Source of the DNA: Myxococcales bacterium
Lineage (GTDB): Bacteria; Myxococcota_A; UBA9042; GCA-2863065
Reading direction: 5' to 3'
DNA: 35,972 nt
Assembly (NCBI GenBank): GCA_018780435.1
Contig: JADMJS010000718.1
Span: 1-35,972, forward strand
A model generated the notes under the pieces. That model worked only from the letters and a program-made list of their open reading frames with translations, made no database searches and was not told the origin of the DNA. This document shows positions 1-8,421 of the stretch, piece by piece (within the stretch, counting starts at the first letter, position 1; every line of letters starts with the position of its first letter). The translations under genes and the position numbers were made by a program.

Positions 1-93
1 TGAAGGCCCAGGGCCTCGCGCTCGCCCCCGCCGTCCCGGACGCGCTCGTGGTCGAGCTGCTGGCCGCAGCGGCGGGGGCGCTCGCGGCAGCAG

Positions 94-387
94 CGTGATG
101 TCGTTGGGCTTAATCTGCGCGGAGAGGACCAGGCGGCCCCCGCCGCGAACCGAGCGCAGATCTGCGACACCAACGCGTTCGCCACCGGGACCGGGTTCAA
201 GCGGTGGCGCGGACCCGGGATCCGAAGCCCCGCCGTGGACGCCATTGAGCGCCGCGACCGCGCACACCTGTACCTCCTGACCGAGCCCGACATCCCGTTT
301 CTCTAGAACGGCGTCCGCGATGGCGAACACATTCGCACCTGGATGCACGAGCGCTTTGCGGCAGGCGTTCACGAGCGCGAAGACAGT
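94..387 (+). pseudogene. Remnant of a NadR-like AAA ATPase (AAA_28 type)
   Basis: No long open frame covers this stretch. Reading from base 103 gives LNLRGEDQAA, then ICDTNAFATGT, RSPAVDAIERRD, HLYLLTEPDIPF, a TAG stop at 304-306, and NGVRDGEHIRTWMHERF. As I remember the family, this order (a CDT motif after the P-loop half, RSPAVxAI, LYLLTxPDIPF, DGxRDGEHIRxWMHxRF) is typical of NadR-like/AAA_28 ATPases. The N-terminal half with the P-loop is absent, and a stop interrupts the most conserved block, so the gene is dead. A different frame (bases 3-98) ends in an Ala/Leu-rich tail with a TGA at 96-98. That could be the end of an unrelated upstream gene. The family call rests on motif memory, not on an alignment. 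Confidence 0.55.
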
Positions 388-720
388 CCCGACGAGGACG
401 CGACCCGACGTTGCTGCACCCTGACAAGGCGAGCGCGGTGTCGATACGCAATGATGACGGGGGCTGCCTGAGTACCTCAGCTTCAACCGTTGCCGCGCAC
501 GGCTCTCAGCGCCCCAGCACGAATGCCAGCCTCCCGCTGAGAACTCGTCCAAGTACACCCGACGGCCGATACCACGGGACTTCGTGCTCTCGCGTCTTGG
601 TGGGTCTGGCTGGCGACATGGATCGAAGATCCTATCTGCCGTAGCCCAGATCGCAGGCCTATGCCGGCCACGGAAGAGCCACTTTCGGGTCAGTTGGCCC
701 CCATCACGAGCGCCGATGGG
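388..720. other. Gap with no recognisable gene
   Basis: Between the ATPase remnant and the end of the minus-strand lipoprotein gene I found no frame that reads like a conserved protein. I also saw no convincing hairpin with a T-run and no RNA gene. It probably holds further decayed sequence from the same remnant plus the 3' untranslated region of the lipoprotein gene. Confidence 0.4.
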
Positions 721-2313
721 TCACTCGCCCGCGGGAGCGCACCGGGCGGCGGTGCGCGCGAGCGCTTCGTCGTTGAGGCCCAGCCGCTCTGCTTGCCGAA
801 GCATCTCCTTCTCGCTGATGCCGAGCGCGCGGAGTGTCCGCTCGGCGCGCGCGGCATCGCCTTCGAACATCGAGCACGCGAGGTCATCGAGTGCGCCGAG
901 GAGCTGTGACCGAGAAGCGTTGCCGTCCATGATGGCCAGGTAGCGCCGCGCGCGGGCAAGCGCGTTCTCGTTCGGGGACGGGATCGTCAGCGCGGCATTC
1001 AGGTACATGCGCGCCGTGCCTGGATCACCTTCGAGGTTCGCGACCAGCGCAAGTTGGATGTTCGCCTCGATCCGAACGCCGCTGGAGCGCGAAGTCAAAG
1101 CCACCTGGCAGTGCGACTTCGCGTCCTTCGTGTTTCCCCATCCGACCCACGAGAGGTAGCACCGCTGCGTACGCGCCTCGCCATAGCCAGACAAGAGCTC
1201 GATGGCGTCGTAGAACTTCCGGTCCGCATTGCCGATGTTTGACGCTCTCGGCGAACGGGCGGCCAGCGCGTAGCCGTCACCAACGAGCATCTCCGCGCGG
1301 ACGGGGGTCGCGTCACGGGCTTTGTAGTCGTCGTACCGAGCCGAGTCGGTGACCACGACCGTTCGGTACGTGTACTTCTCACGAACGGTCATGACCGACC
1401 CTACGAGGAAGAACGCGTACCCCTTGCGCTTGTAACCGTCGTCGATCACCTCGTTCGGCCCGCGGCCGAGCGTCCGCGTGATCTGATCCCGCAGCTTCGA
1501 CTGCTGCTTGCCGAACTGAATCGCGGCCTGGAAGACGACGCCGTCGAGCGCCGAAATCACGACCTTCACCGGCGTCCCGGCCGGCTGAAGCTCGGGCGCC
1601 AGCGCCGTGCACGACGTGATGTGCGGCCGGATGTCGGAATCCTCGTCGCGCACGCAACCCGGGTAGCGGGCCATCACGGTCTCAAGGGTGGTGTTGAAGA
1701 AGCGGGTCTCGCCCTTGTTCGTCGCTGCGGCTTGAATCGCCACGAACGTGCTGGCGCCCGGAAGCCCGCCGTAGAGGTTCCAGACGGCCTGCTCCTCGGG
1801 GGGCGGCGGTGGGAGCTCTGGCTCGGGGGGTGGTGCCGCTTCGGGAACGGGCGCGGGCGCGGGCGCCGCTTCGGGAACGGGCGCGGGCGCGGGCACCGGT
1901 TCGGGAACGGGCGCGGGCGCCGGCGCGGGTGTGGGTGCCGGCTCGGGCGCGGGTGCGGGTGCCGGCGCTGGAGACGGGGCAGGAACGGGCGTCGGCGGCT
2001 GGGCCGCGGCCACTGCGACGGAGCCCTGCGCTGGTAGCTTTACACCACAGGCGTGATAGCGGGTGAGCGCCTGCTTGATGCGCTCTCCGGGCTCTCCTGC
2101 AGGGAGCGACGGCCTGTCGATATCGAGCTCGGCCTGCATCCTCGCCCGCGCACCCTCCCAGCATGTGGGCTCCTTGCAGGCGCATGCCTCTGTCGACAAC
2201 GACTCGTACTTCGTCACCAAGTCCACTTTGACAGCCTCGGGCTCGCTCTTGCGGCAACCGCCTGTCGTCGCGACGAATATGCACATCACTGAGATTACAA
2301 CTGTAGTTCGCAC
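721..2313 (-). CDS. Proline-rich lipoprotein with TPR-like C-terminal region
   Basis: I chose the GTG at 2313 because it is preceded by a GAGGAG ribosome site about eight bases away. It opens directly into a lipoprotein signal, VRTTVVISVMCIFVATTGGC, with Cys20 as the acylated residue. The mature protein (about 510 residues) has a short Cys-containing region (CACKEPTCWEGAR) and then a long Pro/Ala/Glu linker with ten-residue repeats of the PVPEAAPAPA type. An unassigned globular domain follows (YGGLPGASTFVAIQAAA onward). The C-terminus is helical with alternating small and large residues (QLALVANLEGDPGTARMYLNAAL), like TPR repeats. A lipid anchor plus Pro-rich spacer suggests a domain held away from the membrane in the periplasm. 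I do not recognise the central domain. The gene stands alone; both neighbours are relics. Confidence 0.75.
   Translation of the reverse strand: MRTTVVISVMCIFVATTGGCRKSEPEAVKVDLVTKYESLSTEACACKEPTCWEGARARMQAELDIDRPSLPAGEPGERIKQALTRYHACGVKLPAQGSVAVAAAQPPTPVPAPSPAPAPAPAPEPAPTPAPAPAPVPEPVPAPAPVPEAAPAPAPVPEAAPPPEPELPPPPPEEQAVWNLYGGLPGASTFVAIQAAATNKGETRFFNTTLETVMARYPGCVRDEDSDIRPHITSCTALAPELQPAGTPVKVVISALDGVVFQAAIQFGKQQSKLRDQITRTLGRGPNEVIDDGYKRKGYAFFLVGSVMTVREKYTYRTVVVTDSARYDDYKARDATPVRAEMLVGDGYALAARSPRASNIGNADRKFYDAIELLSGYGEARTQRCYLSWVGWGNTKDAKSHCQVALTSRSSGVRIEANIQLALVANLEGDPGTARMYLNAALTIPSPNENALARARRYLAIMDGNASRSQLLGALDDLACSMFEGDAARAERTLRALGISEKEMLRQAERLGLNDEALARTAARCAPAGE
1840..1929 (-). repeat. 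Three tandem 30-bp repeats coding the Pro/Ala linker
   Basis: Three consecutive near-identical 30-base units start at 1840, 1870 and 1900. Each begins TTCGGGAACGGGCGCGGG on the plus strand. They encode ten-residue PVPEAAPAPA-like units in the lipoprotein read on the minus strand. More degenerate copies continue to about 1980. Such in-frame repeats can gain or lose units by slippage and so change the linker length. Confidence 0.8.
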
Positions 2314-2601
2314 TGCCCTGTCTCCTCTGTTGGTCCGACCGTCGGCGGCGAGGCAAACCAGCGATTGCGTCGTTTCATTTCGAACCACCTGCCGGGATCA
2401 ACACGAAGCCCGACGAAAGTCCAGGCGCCTCCACGACGTGCTGATCGGCCAGCACCCGTGCCGCGATCCTAACCGATGCGCCCTCGGCTTGGCCGCGTTC
2501 GCGTCCGCCACCCCCCGCGTTTGACCACGAGTGCGTTCCTTGAGACGCCCATACGCGATTTGCACAGCCCGGTGGATCGAGCGGACAGGATCGTGGCCAC
2601 T

Positions 2602-3308
2602 ACTCGGCCGGCCGAGAGAGGGCGTGGGCCTTGACGCGGACGTCGGCGCTTCGACGTCCCTGGTCGCCGAAGACGACTTTGAGCCCATGGCTTCGAACGG
2701 GGCTCGCGAAGCGGGCGAGGCTCTCGTCGAGGGCGGCCCTCAACGGAATGGGCGCGACGACGAGTGGCTCGGTGTGGGCGCGCGCTGCCGTGAGGAGCTG
2801 CTCCGTCAGACCCACGAGGCGCCTCGTGTCGGCGAGCGCTTCTTCGATGGCTTCGCGATACTCGTCTGCCGAGCGAGGGCGCCGCAGCGTCACTTCGAGC
2901 TCGCCCTGGAGGGCGGTCACGGGGGTGCGTAGCTCGTGGGCCGCCTCGGCGACGAAGCGGGCCTGCGACTGAAGCAGGCCGTTCACGCGTTCGAGCAGGG
3001 CGCTCAGTGTACGGGCCAAGGTCCCGAGCTCTTCGGGCGCGTCGTCCGACACACGAAGGGGCGGCCTGGGCCGGGGTCCATGCTGCTGCCTTCGCCGCTT
3101 TGGGCGCACGCCGCGGCGAGCTGATCCAGGCCTCGAGTCACTCGGCCCGAGACGAAGGCGAGCACGCCGGCGACGACGGCGACGGCGAGGACCGCGAGCA
3201 CCACCGCCTTCGGCACGACGCTCCCGAGCGACGAGTCGATGGCCTCGTGGGAGACGCCGACGAAGAGGGTGACGATCTCGCCCTCGTTGCCGATGAGGAG
3301 GCTGAAGC
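2602..3308 (-). pseudogene. Truncated, frameshifted copy of the sensor kinase (internal segment)
   Basis: This stretch matches 6595-7300 of the intact kinase gene in the same orientation, at roughly 95 percent by eye. It corresponds to kinase residues 137-372: the second membrane helix, HAMP linker and dimerisation/phosphoacceptor domain. The H-box AEAAHELRTPVTALQG is still readable. It lacks the signal-sensing N-terminus and the whole ATPase domain. One base is missing near 3050 (GACACACG against GACACCACG), which shifts the frame between the membrane helix and the HAMP region. Two extra bases near 2613-2618 end the frame after KAHALS. Similarity stops abruptly at both edges. It cannot make a working kinase. 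A short translated piece containing only the DHp helices is conceivable but unlikely. Confidence 0.88.
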
Positions 3309-3465
3309 CGCGTCGACGTCGTTGTCGTTGGGCACACGCGTGTGCGACTTCCGGTAGTCTTGGCGTGCTCTCCCGACTATCCTGCGGCGGACTCGTCCGA
3401 CGGGGGTGTGTGGTGATAGTCCCAACGCCGAGGCACGAGGCCGATCAACCAATCAACGAGAGCAC

Positions 3466-4086
3466 ATGAGCAAGACCCTCGGAGTTCCCCATCAGCTCCT
3501 CAAGGCCCATGGCATTGACTTCAATGTCCTGGATCCGCGACGCATCATGAAGGCGGCCGATGGCGATGCCGTGCTTCGCTCCACGGTCGTCGCCGGTGCC
3601 ATGGCGGTGTACTCGCACGTGGACGTCCTCTTCTACTTCGCCGAGCGCGCCTACGCCCGTTTGCCCAGCAAGCGCAAGGCCCTGTTCCTTTGGGGCACGT
3701 TCCTCGGGCCATCCGCCCCCATGCAGGTCAACGTCCAGACCCTTGCGGTCAAGGCCATTCACTCGGGCATGGCCCAGGTCATCAACGACGCCCATACCGC
3801 GCGGAACACAGTTTCGCTGGGGCGGTTCGGGAAGGCGCTCGGAATCACGAGCGGCGCTCCGTCCCGTGTGCCGCCGCACAACCTGTTCGAGCCCGTGGTC
3901 AAGGCCCTCTTCAACGAGGGCAGCTATAACTCACTGACCGGTGGCGCCTTCGACGACTTCCTAGGGACGTTCATGTTCAAGGACACGATCCCCGGGCCGC
4001 CCGTGTCCGACGCGGGTATCAAGGTGCAGCTGTTCCTCACGGCCGCCATCAAGGCCGGCTTCAACACGACCGAGCTGGGGCTTTAG
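3466..4086 (+). CDS. Orphan protein of unknown function, 206 aa
   Basis: I placed the start at ATG 3466 (MSKTLGVPHQLLKAHGIDFN), since the open frame upstream reads as non-protein sequence. No clear ribosome site precedes it beyond a weak GAGAG. The protein is rich in Ala, Val and Phe, with hydrophobic stretches such as VVAGAMAVYSHVDVLFYFAE and KALFLWGTFLGPSAPMQV. It has no signal peptide and no family motif that I recognise. The middle (FGKALGITSGAPSRVPPHNLFEPVVKALF) and end (AAIKAGFNTTELGL) look like a soluble helical protein. It lies between the dead kinase copy and the AAA ATPase, on the opposite strand, so it is not in an operon with either. It may be cargo of the same insertion. Confidence 0.65.
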   Translation: MSKTLGVPHQLLKAHGIDFNVLDPRRIMKAADGDAVLRSTVVAGAMAVYSHVDVLFYFAERAYARLPSKRKALFLWGTFLGPSAPMQVNVQTLAVKAIHSGMAQVINDAHTARNTVSLGRFGKALGITSGAPSRVPPHNLFEPVVKALFNEGSYNSLTGGAFDDFLGTFMFKDTIPGPPVSDAGIKVQLFLTAAIKAGFNTTELGL

Positions 4087-4253
4087 AGCCCGGACCCTCG
4101 GAGCGACGTGTCCAGCACCTGGGGCTGCCGCGTGGTGGGCAGAGGAGCTCGGGCGCGGCGTCGCGACCGGCGACGGCGACGCGCGCGAGCATAGCGCCCG
4201 TGGCGAGCTCAAGGGCGGGGCCGGTGACGCCTCGATGGTTTCGGTGTGCATTG

Positions 4254-4427
4254 TCACTGGAAGAGCGTTTGATGCTTCGCAATCCAAGTCTCAGCGTCTC
4301 GCCCGAACGCGCACCGCTCGGTTGACCACCAAGCACGTAGATAGCCCAAGCTGTCCGGCTGAAGGCGGCTGGCGATCAGGAGGTCTAGCATCTGCAGAGG
4401 AGTGCTTGAGCGTGCTTCACCCGCCAT
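4254..4427 (-). CDS. Possible 57-aa protein overlapping the ATPase gene end
   Basis: An ATG at 4427 lies inside the last codons of the ATPase gene, and the two frames overlap by 11 bases. The frame runs 57 codons: MAGEARSSTPLQMLDLLIAS, a stretch with WW (LRAWWSTERCAF), then WIAKHQTLFQ. Composition past the overlap is protein-like, with few Arg/Pro/Ser runs. AGGGGAG lies immediately before the ATG, closer than ideal, so expression would depend on coupling to the ATPase. COG3950-type ATPases are often followed by a partner gene; here the partner slot holds only this small frame. It could be a genuine small partner, the remnant of a larger one, or chance. I do not recognise it. Confidence 0.35.
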   Translation of the reverse strand: MAGEARSSTPLQMLDLLIASRLQPDSLGYLRAWWSTERCAFGRDAETWIAKHQTLFQ

Positions 4428-5964
4428 CTCCCCTGAGCATGCGAAGCAGGTCCGCCTTCTGCATCTCGAGATCGGCGTGGTGAAGGCGCTCATCGCCCGG
4501 CAATGCCAAATCGAGCACTGCGCGGAGCGCCTTGGTCGCCGGGGTGGCGCCATGGCCCCGGGACACAAGCGCCATGTACTCGGAGAGTCGCTTCGTATTC
4601 TCGCCGTCGGCGGCCTGGCCGGCCCGCTCTTTGGCGCCCATCAACTCGATGAGAATCCGCTCGTTCGTCGCGCCTTCGGCGAATGGGACATTCTCGACGA
4701 GCACCTCACCAGCACCCGCCACGAGCTTACGCACCGAGCAAGCCTGTACCGAACCGATAACCTGTTCAGAGTGGGTCGTAAGGACGAATTGAGCGCGCGG
4801 GAAAGCCTCCCGGAGCCCCTTGACCACCGTCGCTTGCCAGGTCGGATCAAGGTGGAGGTCGACCTCGTCGATGAGGATGACAGCCTCACTGTTGGTCCCT
4901 CGGTCGAGCGAGCTGAGGTCATCGCTTGGGTTGAGCTGCACCATGCGCCGCGCTATATCGACCACGAGCGCGAAGTGTGTACGGTATCCATCAGACAGCG
5001 CCGTAATGTCGAGCGCCTCGTGAGAGCCGTCTTGGTGCAGGAAGTTGACGAGCATCCGGAGGCTCGGCTTCGTCTCGATGCGAGGATTGTTGCACCGCAA
5101 GCCCGCCCGCTCGACCGCCCGACGAACCCACTCGAGGGTCGGGTGGCGGTAATCGAAGTCCTTGCGCCGCTCCCGCTCACGGCGCTCCTCGTCCTCCGCC
5201 ACGACGAACCACTCGAAGACACTCTTGAATCGGGTATTGGTACGCAGGGACTCGTCGAGCGCTCCGAACCGATCAAACTCGCTCTTGAAGTCGCGCTTTC
5301 GCAATGGGACAGCGACAACCGCCCGCTCCGTCCCATAGGCGGCCACGAGCGGAATCGGTTGTGCAGAGGAAGGCCCACCGTAGCTGGTGCCATCGGCGGC
5401 GCCGTCGCCACTACCGCCACTGAAGCCGCTTCCGCGTTCGAGACCGTCGAGGATCAGCGGTTCGAGGTACTGCCGGAGTTGTTTGGTGCCGAGGGCCGGC
5501 TTCTTCGCCGGCTCCCCCTTCCAGCGGAGCTTCGTGGCGTCCCAAGACACGCCGCTCGAAGCTTCGATGGTGACGCGCGCGAAGGGACGCTCGACTCCAA
5601 TCTTCTCCGTTCCGTCATCATCTTCCTGAGGAGTCGATTTCGCGTCGGCGCCCTTGGATGGCCGAATCCGAGGTAGCCACGGGACACGGATGTCCCCCCG
5701 TTTCGCGAAGGTCACCCCCTTCGCTCGGGGAAACTGCGTCACGTAGGTGCCGAGCCCAATGGCGATGGCGTCAAGGATGGTGGTCTTTCCCGCCGCATTG
5801 ACGCCGAAGAACACGGTGACGTGGGGGTCGAGCGCGATCGACGCGTGCCGAATCCCGCGAAAATTCTCGATGCAGACGTTGCGGATGGGCACGAGGTGCG
5901 CGCTCGCCGTTTGCTGCCGCCCGATGGCGGCGCGCGCCCGCTCTTCGGGGGTTGGGGTCGTCAT
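4417..5964 (-). CDS. AAA/ABC-type ATPase, COG3950-like (PtuA/retron-ATPase-related)
   Basis: The 515-residue protein starts at ATG 5964 with GAGGAG eight bases upstream. It is a complete SMC/OLD-like ATPase. The N-terminal strand (NVCIENFRGIRHASIAL) leads into Walker A at residues 54-61 (GVNAAGKT). The ABC-like signature LSDGYRT is at 323-329. Walker B ILIDEVDLHLDPTWQ falls at about 363-377, with catalytic E368, and the H-loop LTTHSEQ is at about 395-401. A charged helical insert (EDEERRERERRKDFDYRHP) lies between. The order LSDGYR, IDEVDLHLDPTWQ, TTHSEQ and a short acidic C-terminal tail is that of the COG3950 group, which includes the ATPases of Septu and some retron defence systems. No HNH (PtuB-like) or reverse-transcriptase partner is present, only a 57-residue overlapping frame. 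A defence role is inferred from family and context. Confidence 0.85.
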   Translation of the reverse strand: MTTPTPEERARAAIGRQQTASAHLVPIRNVCIENFRGIRHASIALDPHVTVFFGVNAAGKTTILDAIAIGLGTYVTQFPRAKGVTFAKRGDIRVPWLPRIRPSKGADAKSTPQEDDDGTEKIGVERPFARVTIEASSGVSWDATKLRWKGEPAKKPALGTKQLRQYLEPLILDGLERGSGFSGGSGDGAADGTSYGGPSSAQPIPLVAAYGTERAVVAVPLRKRDFKSEFDRFGALDESLRTNTRFKSVFEWFVVAEDEERRERERRKDFDYRHPTLEWVRRAVERAGLRCNNPRIETKPSLRMLVNFLHQDGSHEALDITALSDGYRTHFALVVDIARRMVQLNPSDDLSSLDRGTNSEAVILIDEVDLHLDPTWQATVVKGLREAFPRAQFVLTTHSEQVIGSVQACSVRKLVAGAGEVLVENVPFAEGATNERILIELMGAKERAGQAADGENTKRLSEYMALVSRGHGATPATKALRAVLDLALPGDERLHHADLEMQKADLLRMLRGDGG

Positions 5965-5982
5965 GCGTCGTTCTCCTCAGTC

Positions 5983-6273
5983 TCACCGTCGCTCGCTTCC
6001 TGGTCCGGTTCGGCGAGCTAAGGTGCAAGACACCCGAGGGGGCAGCGCCTTGTCAAGGGTTCGGGGTGCCAGCCCGCGCTCGCCGCAAGAGCCAAGGACG
6101 ACCCGAGAGAGGGCGACTAGGGCCCACTCGGCGTAGACCCGCGAGGTCAGAAGCACGACCGGTAGAAGAGGCACGAAGACGATCCCGTCCGGCCCGGCGA
6201 TCGGGTCGAGGACCCGCACACCGGTCGCCGGCCGTACCATCACCTCGTCGAGAGGCAACTGATCGGACGACAT
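5983..6273 (-). CDS. Possible 96-aa protein at the end of the efflux-kinase operon
   Basis: An ATG at 6273 lies 24 bases beyond the kinase stop and opens a frame of 96 codons. It reads MSSDQLPLDEVMVRPATG, a hydrophobic stretch PDGIVFVPLLPVVLLTSRVY, then WALVALSRVVLGSCGERGL. The hydrophobic part could be one membrane segment. The ribosome site is poor: AAGGTG lies about 13 bases away. The position would make it the last gene of the metal-efflux operon. Its C-terminus reads as low-complexity Arg/Pro sequence, so a spurious frame is possible. I cannot name a family. Confidence 0.25.
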   Translation of the reverse strand: MSSDQLPLDEVMVRPATGVRVLDPIAGPDGIVFVPLLPVVLLTSRVYAEWALVALSRVVLGSCGERGLAPRTLDKALPPRVSCTLARRTGPGSERR

Positions 6274-6296
6274 GCAGTGGGCGACCGCACCTTGAC

Positions 6297-7709
6297 TCAC
6301 CCCGCCCGCGCAAAGGTCAAAGTCCACGCGGAGCCGCCGCTCTCGACCGGCTCGAAGTCCAGGTCGCCTCCCTGACGGCGCATCAGGTCGCGTGAGATGG
6401 TGAGGCCCAGGCCATGGCCGCCGGTCTCCGTCGAGTGGTGGAAGGGGGTGAAGAGGCCGGACTCGACGTCGGGCCGGACACCTCGGCCGTTGTCGGCGAT
6501 TCGGACTCGGACGTCCGACGCAGTGCACGCGACCGTGAGGGTGAGCTCCGTCGCGGCGGCGTGCTGGATGACGTTCTGGAGCAGGTTGTCCATGACTCGG
6601 CCGGTCGAGAGGGCGTGGGCCTTAACGCGGACGTCGGCGCTTCGGCGTCCCTGGTCGCCGAAGATGACCTCGATCCCATGGCTTCGAAAGGGGCTCGCGA
6701 AGCGGGCGAGGCTCTCGTCGAGGACGGCCCTCAACGGAATGGGCGCGACGGGGAGTGGCTCGGTGTGGGCGCGCGCTGCCGTGAGGAGCTGCTCCGAGAG
6801 ACCCACGAGGCGCCTCGTATCGGCGAGCGCTTCTTCGATGGCTTCGCGATACTCGTCTGCCGAGCGAGGGCGCCGCAGCGTCACTTCGAGCTCGCCCTGG
6901 AGGGCGGTCACGGGGGTGCGTAGCTCGTGGGCCGCCTCGGCGACGAAGCGGGCCTGCGACTGGAGCAGGCCGTTCACGCGTTCGAGCAGGGCGCTCAGGG
7001 TACGGGCCAAGGTCCCGAGCTCTTCAGGCGCGTCGTCCGACACCACGAAGGGGCGGCCTGGGCCCGGGTCGATGCTGCTGCCTTCGCCGCTTTGGGCGCA
7101 CGCCTCGGCGAGCTGATCCAGGTCTCGAGTCACTCGGCCCGAGACGAAGGCGAGCACGCCGGCGATGACGGCAACGGCGAGGACCGCGAGCACGACCGCC
7201 ATCGGCACGACACTCCAGAGCGACGAGTCGATGGCCTCGTGGGAGACGCCGACGAAGAGGGTGAGGATCTCGCCCTCGTCGCCGATGACGAGGCTGAAGG
7301 TAGCGCCCCGGAGCGACTCGGCCGCGATCCCCTCGGCATCGAGGTGACGGTGGTCTCCCGAGGAAGGGGGCCCGGCGCACCACGCCGTAGGCACGACGTC
7401 CACCACGATCTTTGGGGTCTTGGCGAGGACTCGGCATGTCGAGTCGAAGACCAACGCGTGGCGCTCGGCGGCTTCGGTGTCGAGCATGGGGAGCGTCACG
7501 CGGTCGGTGTGCACGTGAGCACCCTTCGATGAGAATTCACGTGCGAGATCAGCGGCTTCTGAGACGGCGAGGTGGAGGAGCAGCGTGTCGGTTTGCGTGT
7601 GGACGTGGCGATGTAGCAGGAAGAGCAGGACCGCTGTGAGGATGGTCACGGTGCCGGCGGACGCGGCGACGCTCGCCCGGACCATCACGCTGCGGAGGCT
7701 ACGTCTCAT
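6297..7709 (-). CDS. Sensor histidine kinase of the metal-efflux operon
   Basis: The protein has 470 residues. A membrane helix at about 11-33 and a second at about 168-190 enclose a periplasmic sensor region of roughly 135 residues. A HAMP linker follows at 190-250. The phosphoacceptor H261 lies in AEAAHELRTPVTAL. The ATPase domain has an N-box DNLLQNVIQHA (about 374-384), G1 ADNGRG (405-410) and G2 GGHGLGLTISRDLM (430-443). This is a complete HPK of the EnvZ/CzcS-like class. Its ATG lies inside the response-regulator gene (11-base overlap), so the pair is translated together. The periplasmic domain presumably senses the ion exported by the pump, though no obvious His/Cys cluster marks a binding site. 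Bases 6595-7300 are duplicated as a dead copy at 2602-3308. Confidence 0.92.
   Translation of the reverse strand: MRRSLRSVMVRASVAASAGTVTILTAVLLFLLHRHVHTQTDTLLLHLAVSEAADLAREFSSKGAHVHTDRVTLPMLDTEAAERHALVFDSTCRVLAKTPKIVVDVVPTAWCAGPPSSGDHRHLDAEGIAAESLRGATFSLVIGDEGEILTLFVGVSHEAIDSSLWSVVPMAVVLAVLAVAVIAGVLAFVSGRVTRDLDQLAEACAQSGEGSSIDPGPGRPFVVSDDAPEELGTLARTLSALLERVNGLLQSQARFVAEAAHELRTPVTALQGELEVTLRRPRSADEYREAIEEALADTRRLVGLSEQLLTAARAHTEPLPVAPIPLRAVLDESLARFASPFRSHGIEVIFGDQGRRSADVRVKAHALSTGRVMDNLLQNVIQHAAATELTLTVACTASDVRVRIADNGRGVRPDVESGLFTPFHHSTETGGHGLGLTISRDLMRRQGGDLDFEPVESGGSAWTLTFARAG
6595..7300 (-). repeat. Direct repeat, intact-gene copy of kinase segment
   Basis: This internal part of the kinase gene is repeated in the same orientation at 2602-3308. 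The offset is 3991-3993 bases, with three indel bases in total and scattered substitutions. The two copies bracket the 3466-4086 orphan gene and the AAA ATPase. Homologous recombination between them would delete that cargo, but it would also cut off the kinase ATPase domain, because the left copy lacks that part. Confidence 0.88.
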
Positions 7710-8421
7710 CGTCCGGCCCGGGCCCTTGTGAAGCGACCACCTCGTCGTCTGTGCGGAGCCGGTACCCGCGCCCCCGGACGGTCTCGATGAGCGACGCGAC
7801 GGCCGGCGACTCGCCGTCGAGCTTCACCCGCAGGTAGCGGATGTAGACCTCCACGACGTTGCTCGATGGGTCGTGCGCGACGCCCCACACCCGGTCGAGG
7901 ATCCGGGTTCGCGAGACGACGTCACCCCGGTGTCGCAGAAGCAAGTCGAGGAGGGCGAACTCCCGCGAGGAGAGCTCGACCATCGTCCCGGACCGGGTCA
8001 GCGTGCGGCGACGCAGGTCGAGGATCGTGTCACCGAGGTGAACGAGCGAGGTTGGGTGCTCCAGCCTGCGGCGCAGGTGGGCGCGTATACGAGCGAGCAA
8101 GGCCTCGAAGCTGAACGGTTTTTCGACATAGTCGTCGGCGCCTGAATCGAGCGCGAGAACGAGCGGATCGGTGCCCGCCCTCGCCGTGAGCATGATGACG
8201 GGGCACTGCACTCCGCGGAGGCGCCAGTGCCTCAGCACCGTCAGCCCGTCCTGACCGGGGAGGCCCCAGTCGAGGAGGATGAGGTCGTAGGGGCTCGCGA
8301 GGCCCTGCTCGGCCGCCTCGTCGCCTCGGGTGCAGACGTCGACCTGGTAGCCCTCCTCACCCAGGCCGCGCGTGATGAAACGCGCGACACGGGCATCGTC
8401 TTCGACCACGAGGATCAGCAC
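7699..8421 (-). CDS. OmpR/PhoB-family response regulator
   Basis: The 240-residue protein has a receiver domain (about 1-115) with acidic pocket E7-D8-D9, phosphoacceptor D51 in LILLDWGLPGQDG, switch residue T79 and K101 in YVEKPF. A winged-helix DNA-binding domain follows (about 125-225), with LSSREFALLDLLLRH, the recognition region VVEVYIRYLRVKLD and the wing ETVRGRGYRL. It is a standard two-domain transcription factor. The gene overlaps the pump gene upstream by 7 bases and the kinase gene downstream by 11. It therefore sits at the distal end of the operon it most likely controls, a self-amplifying layout as in czc/cus/cop loci. No operator was identified upstream of the first gene. Confidence 0.93.
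   Translation of the reverse strand: MLILVVEDDARVARFITRGLGEEGYQVDVCTRGDEAAEQGLASPYDLILLDWGLPGQDGLTVLRHWRLRGVQCPVIMLTARAGTDPLVLALDSGADDYVEKPFSFEALLARIRAHLRRRLEHPTSLVHLGDTILDLRRRTLTRSGTMVELSSREFALLDLLLRHRGDVVSRTRILDRVWGVAHDPSSNVVEVYIRYLRVKLDGESPAVASLIETVRGRGYRLRTDDEVVASQGPGPDDET

Noticed and set aside
1621..2066. Long plus-strand frames rich in Gly/Arg opposite the lipoprotein gene
   Set aside because: They are reverse readings of the Pro/Ala repeat region and lack ribosome sites or family motifs.
4402..5676. 424-codon plus-strand frame opposite the AAA ATPase gene
   Set aside because: It is the antisense of a gene with complete ATPase motifs; the sequence is a high-GC shadow.
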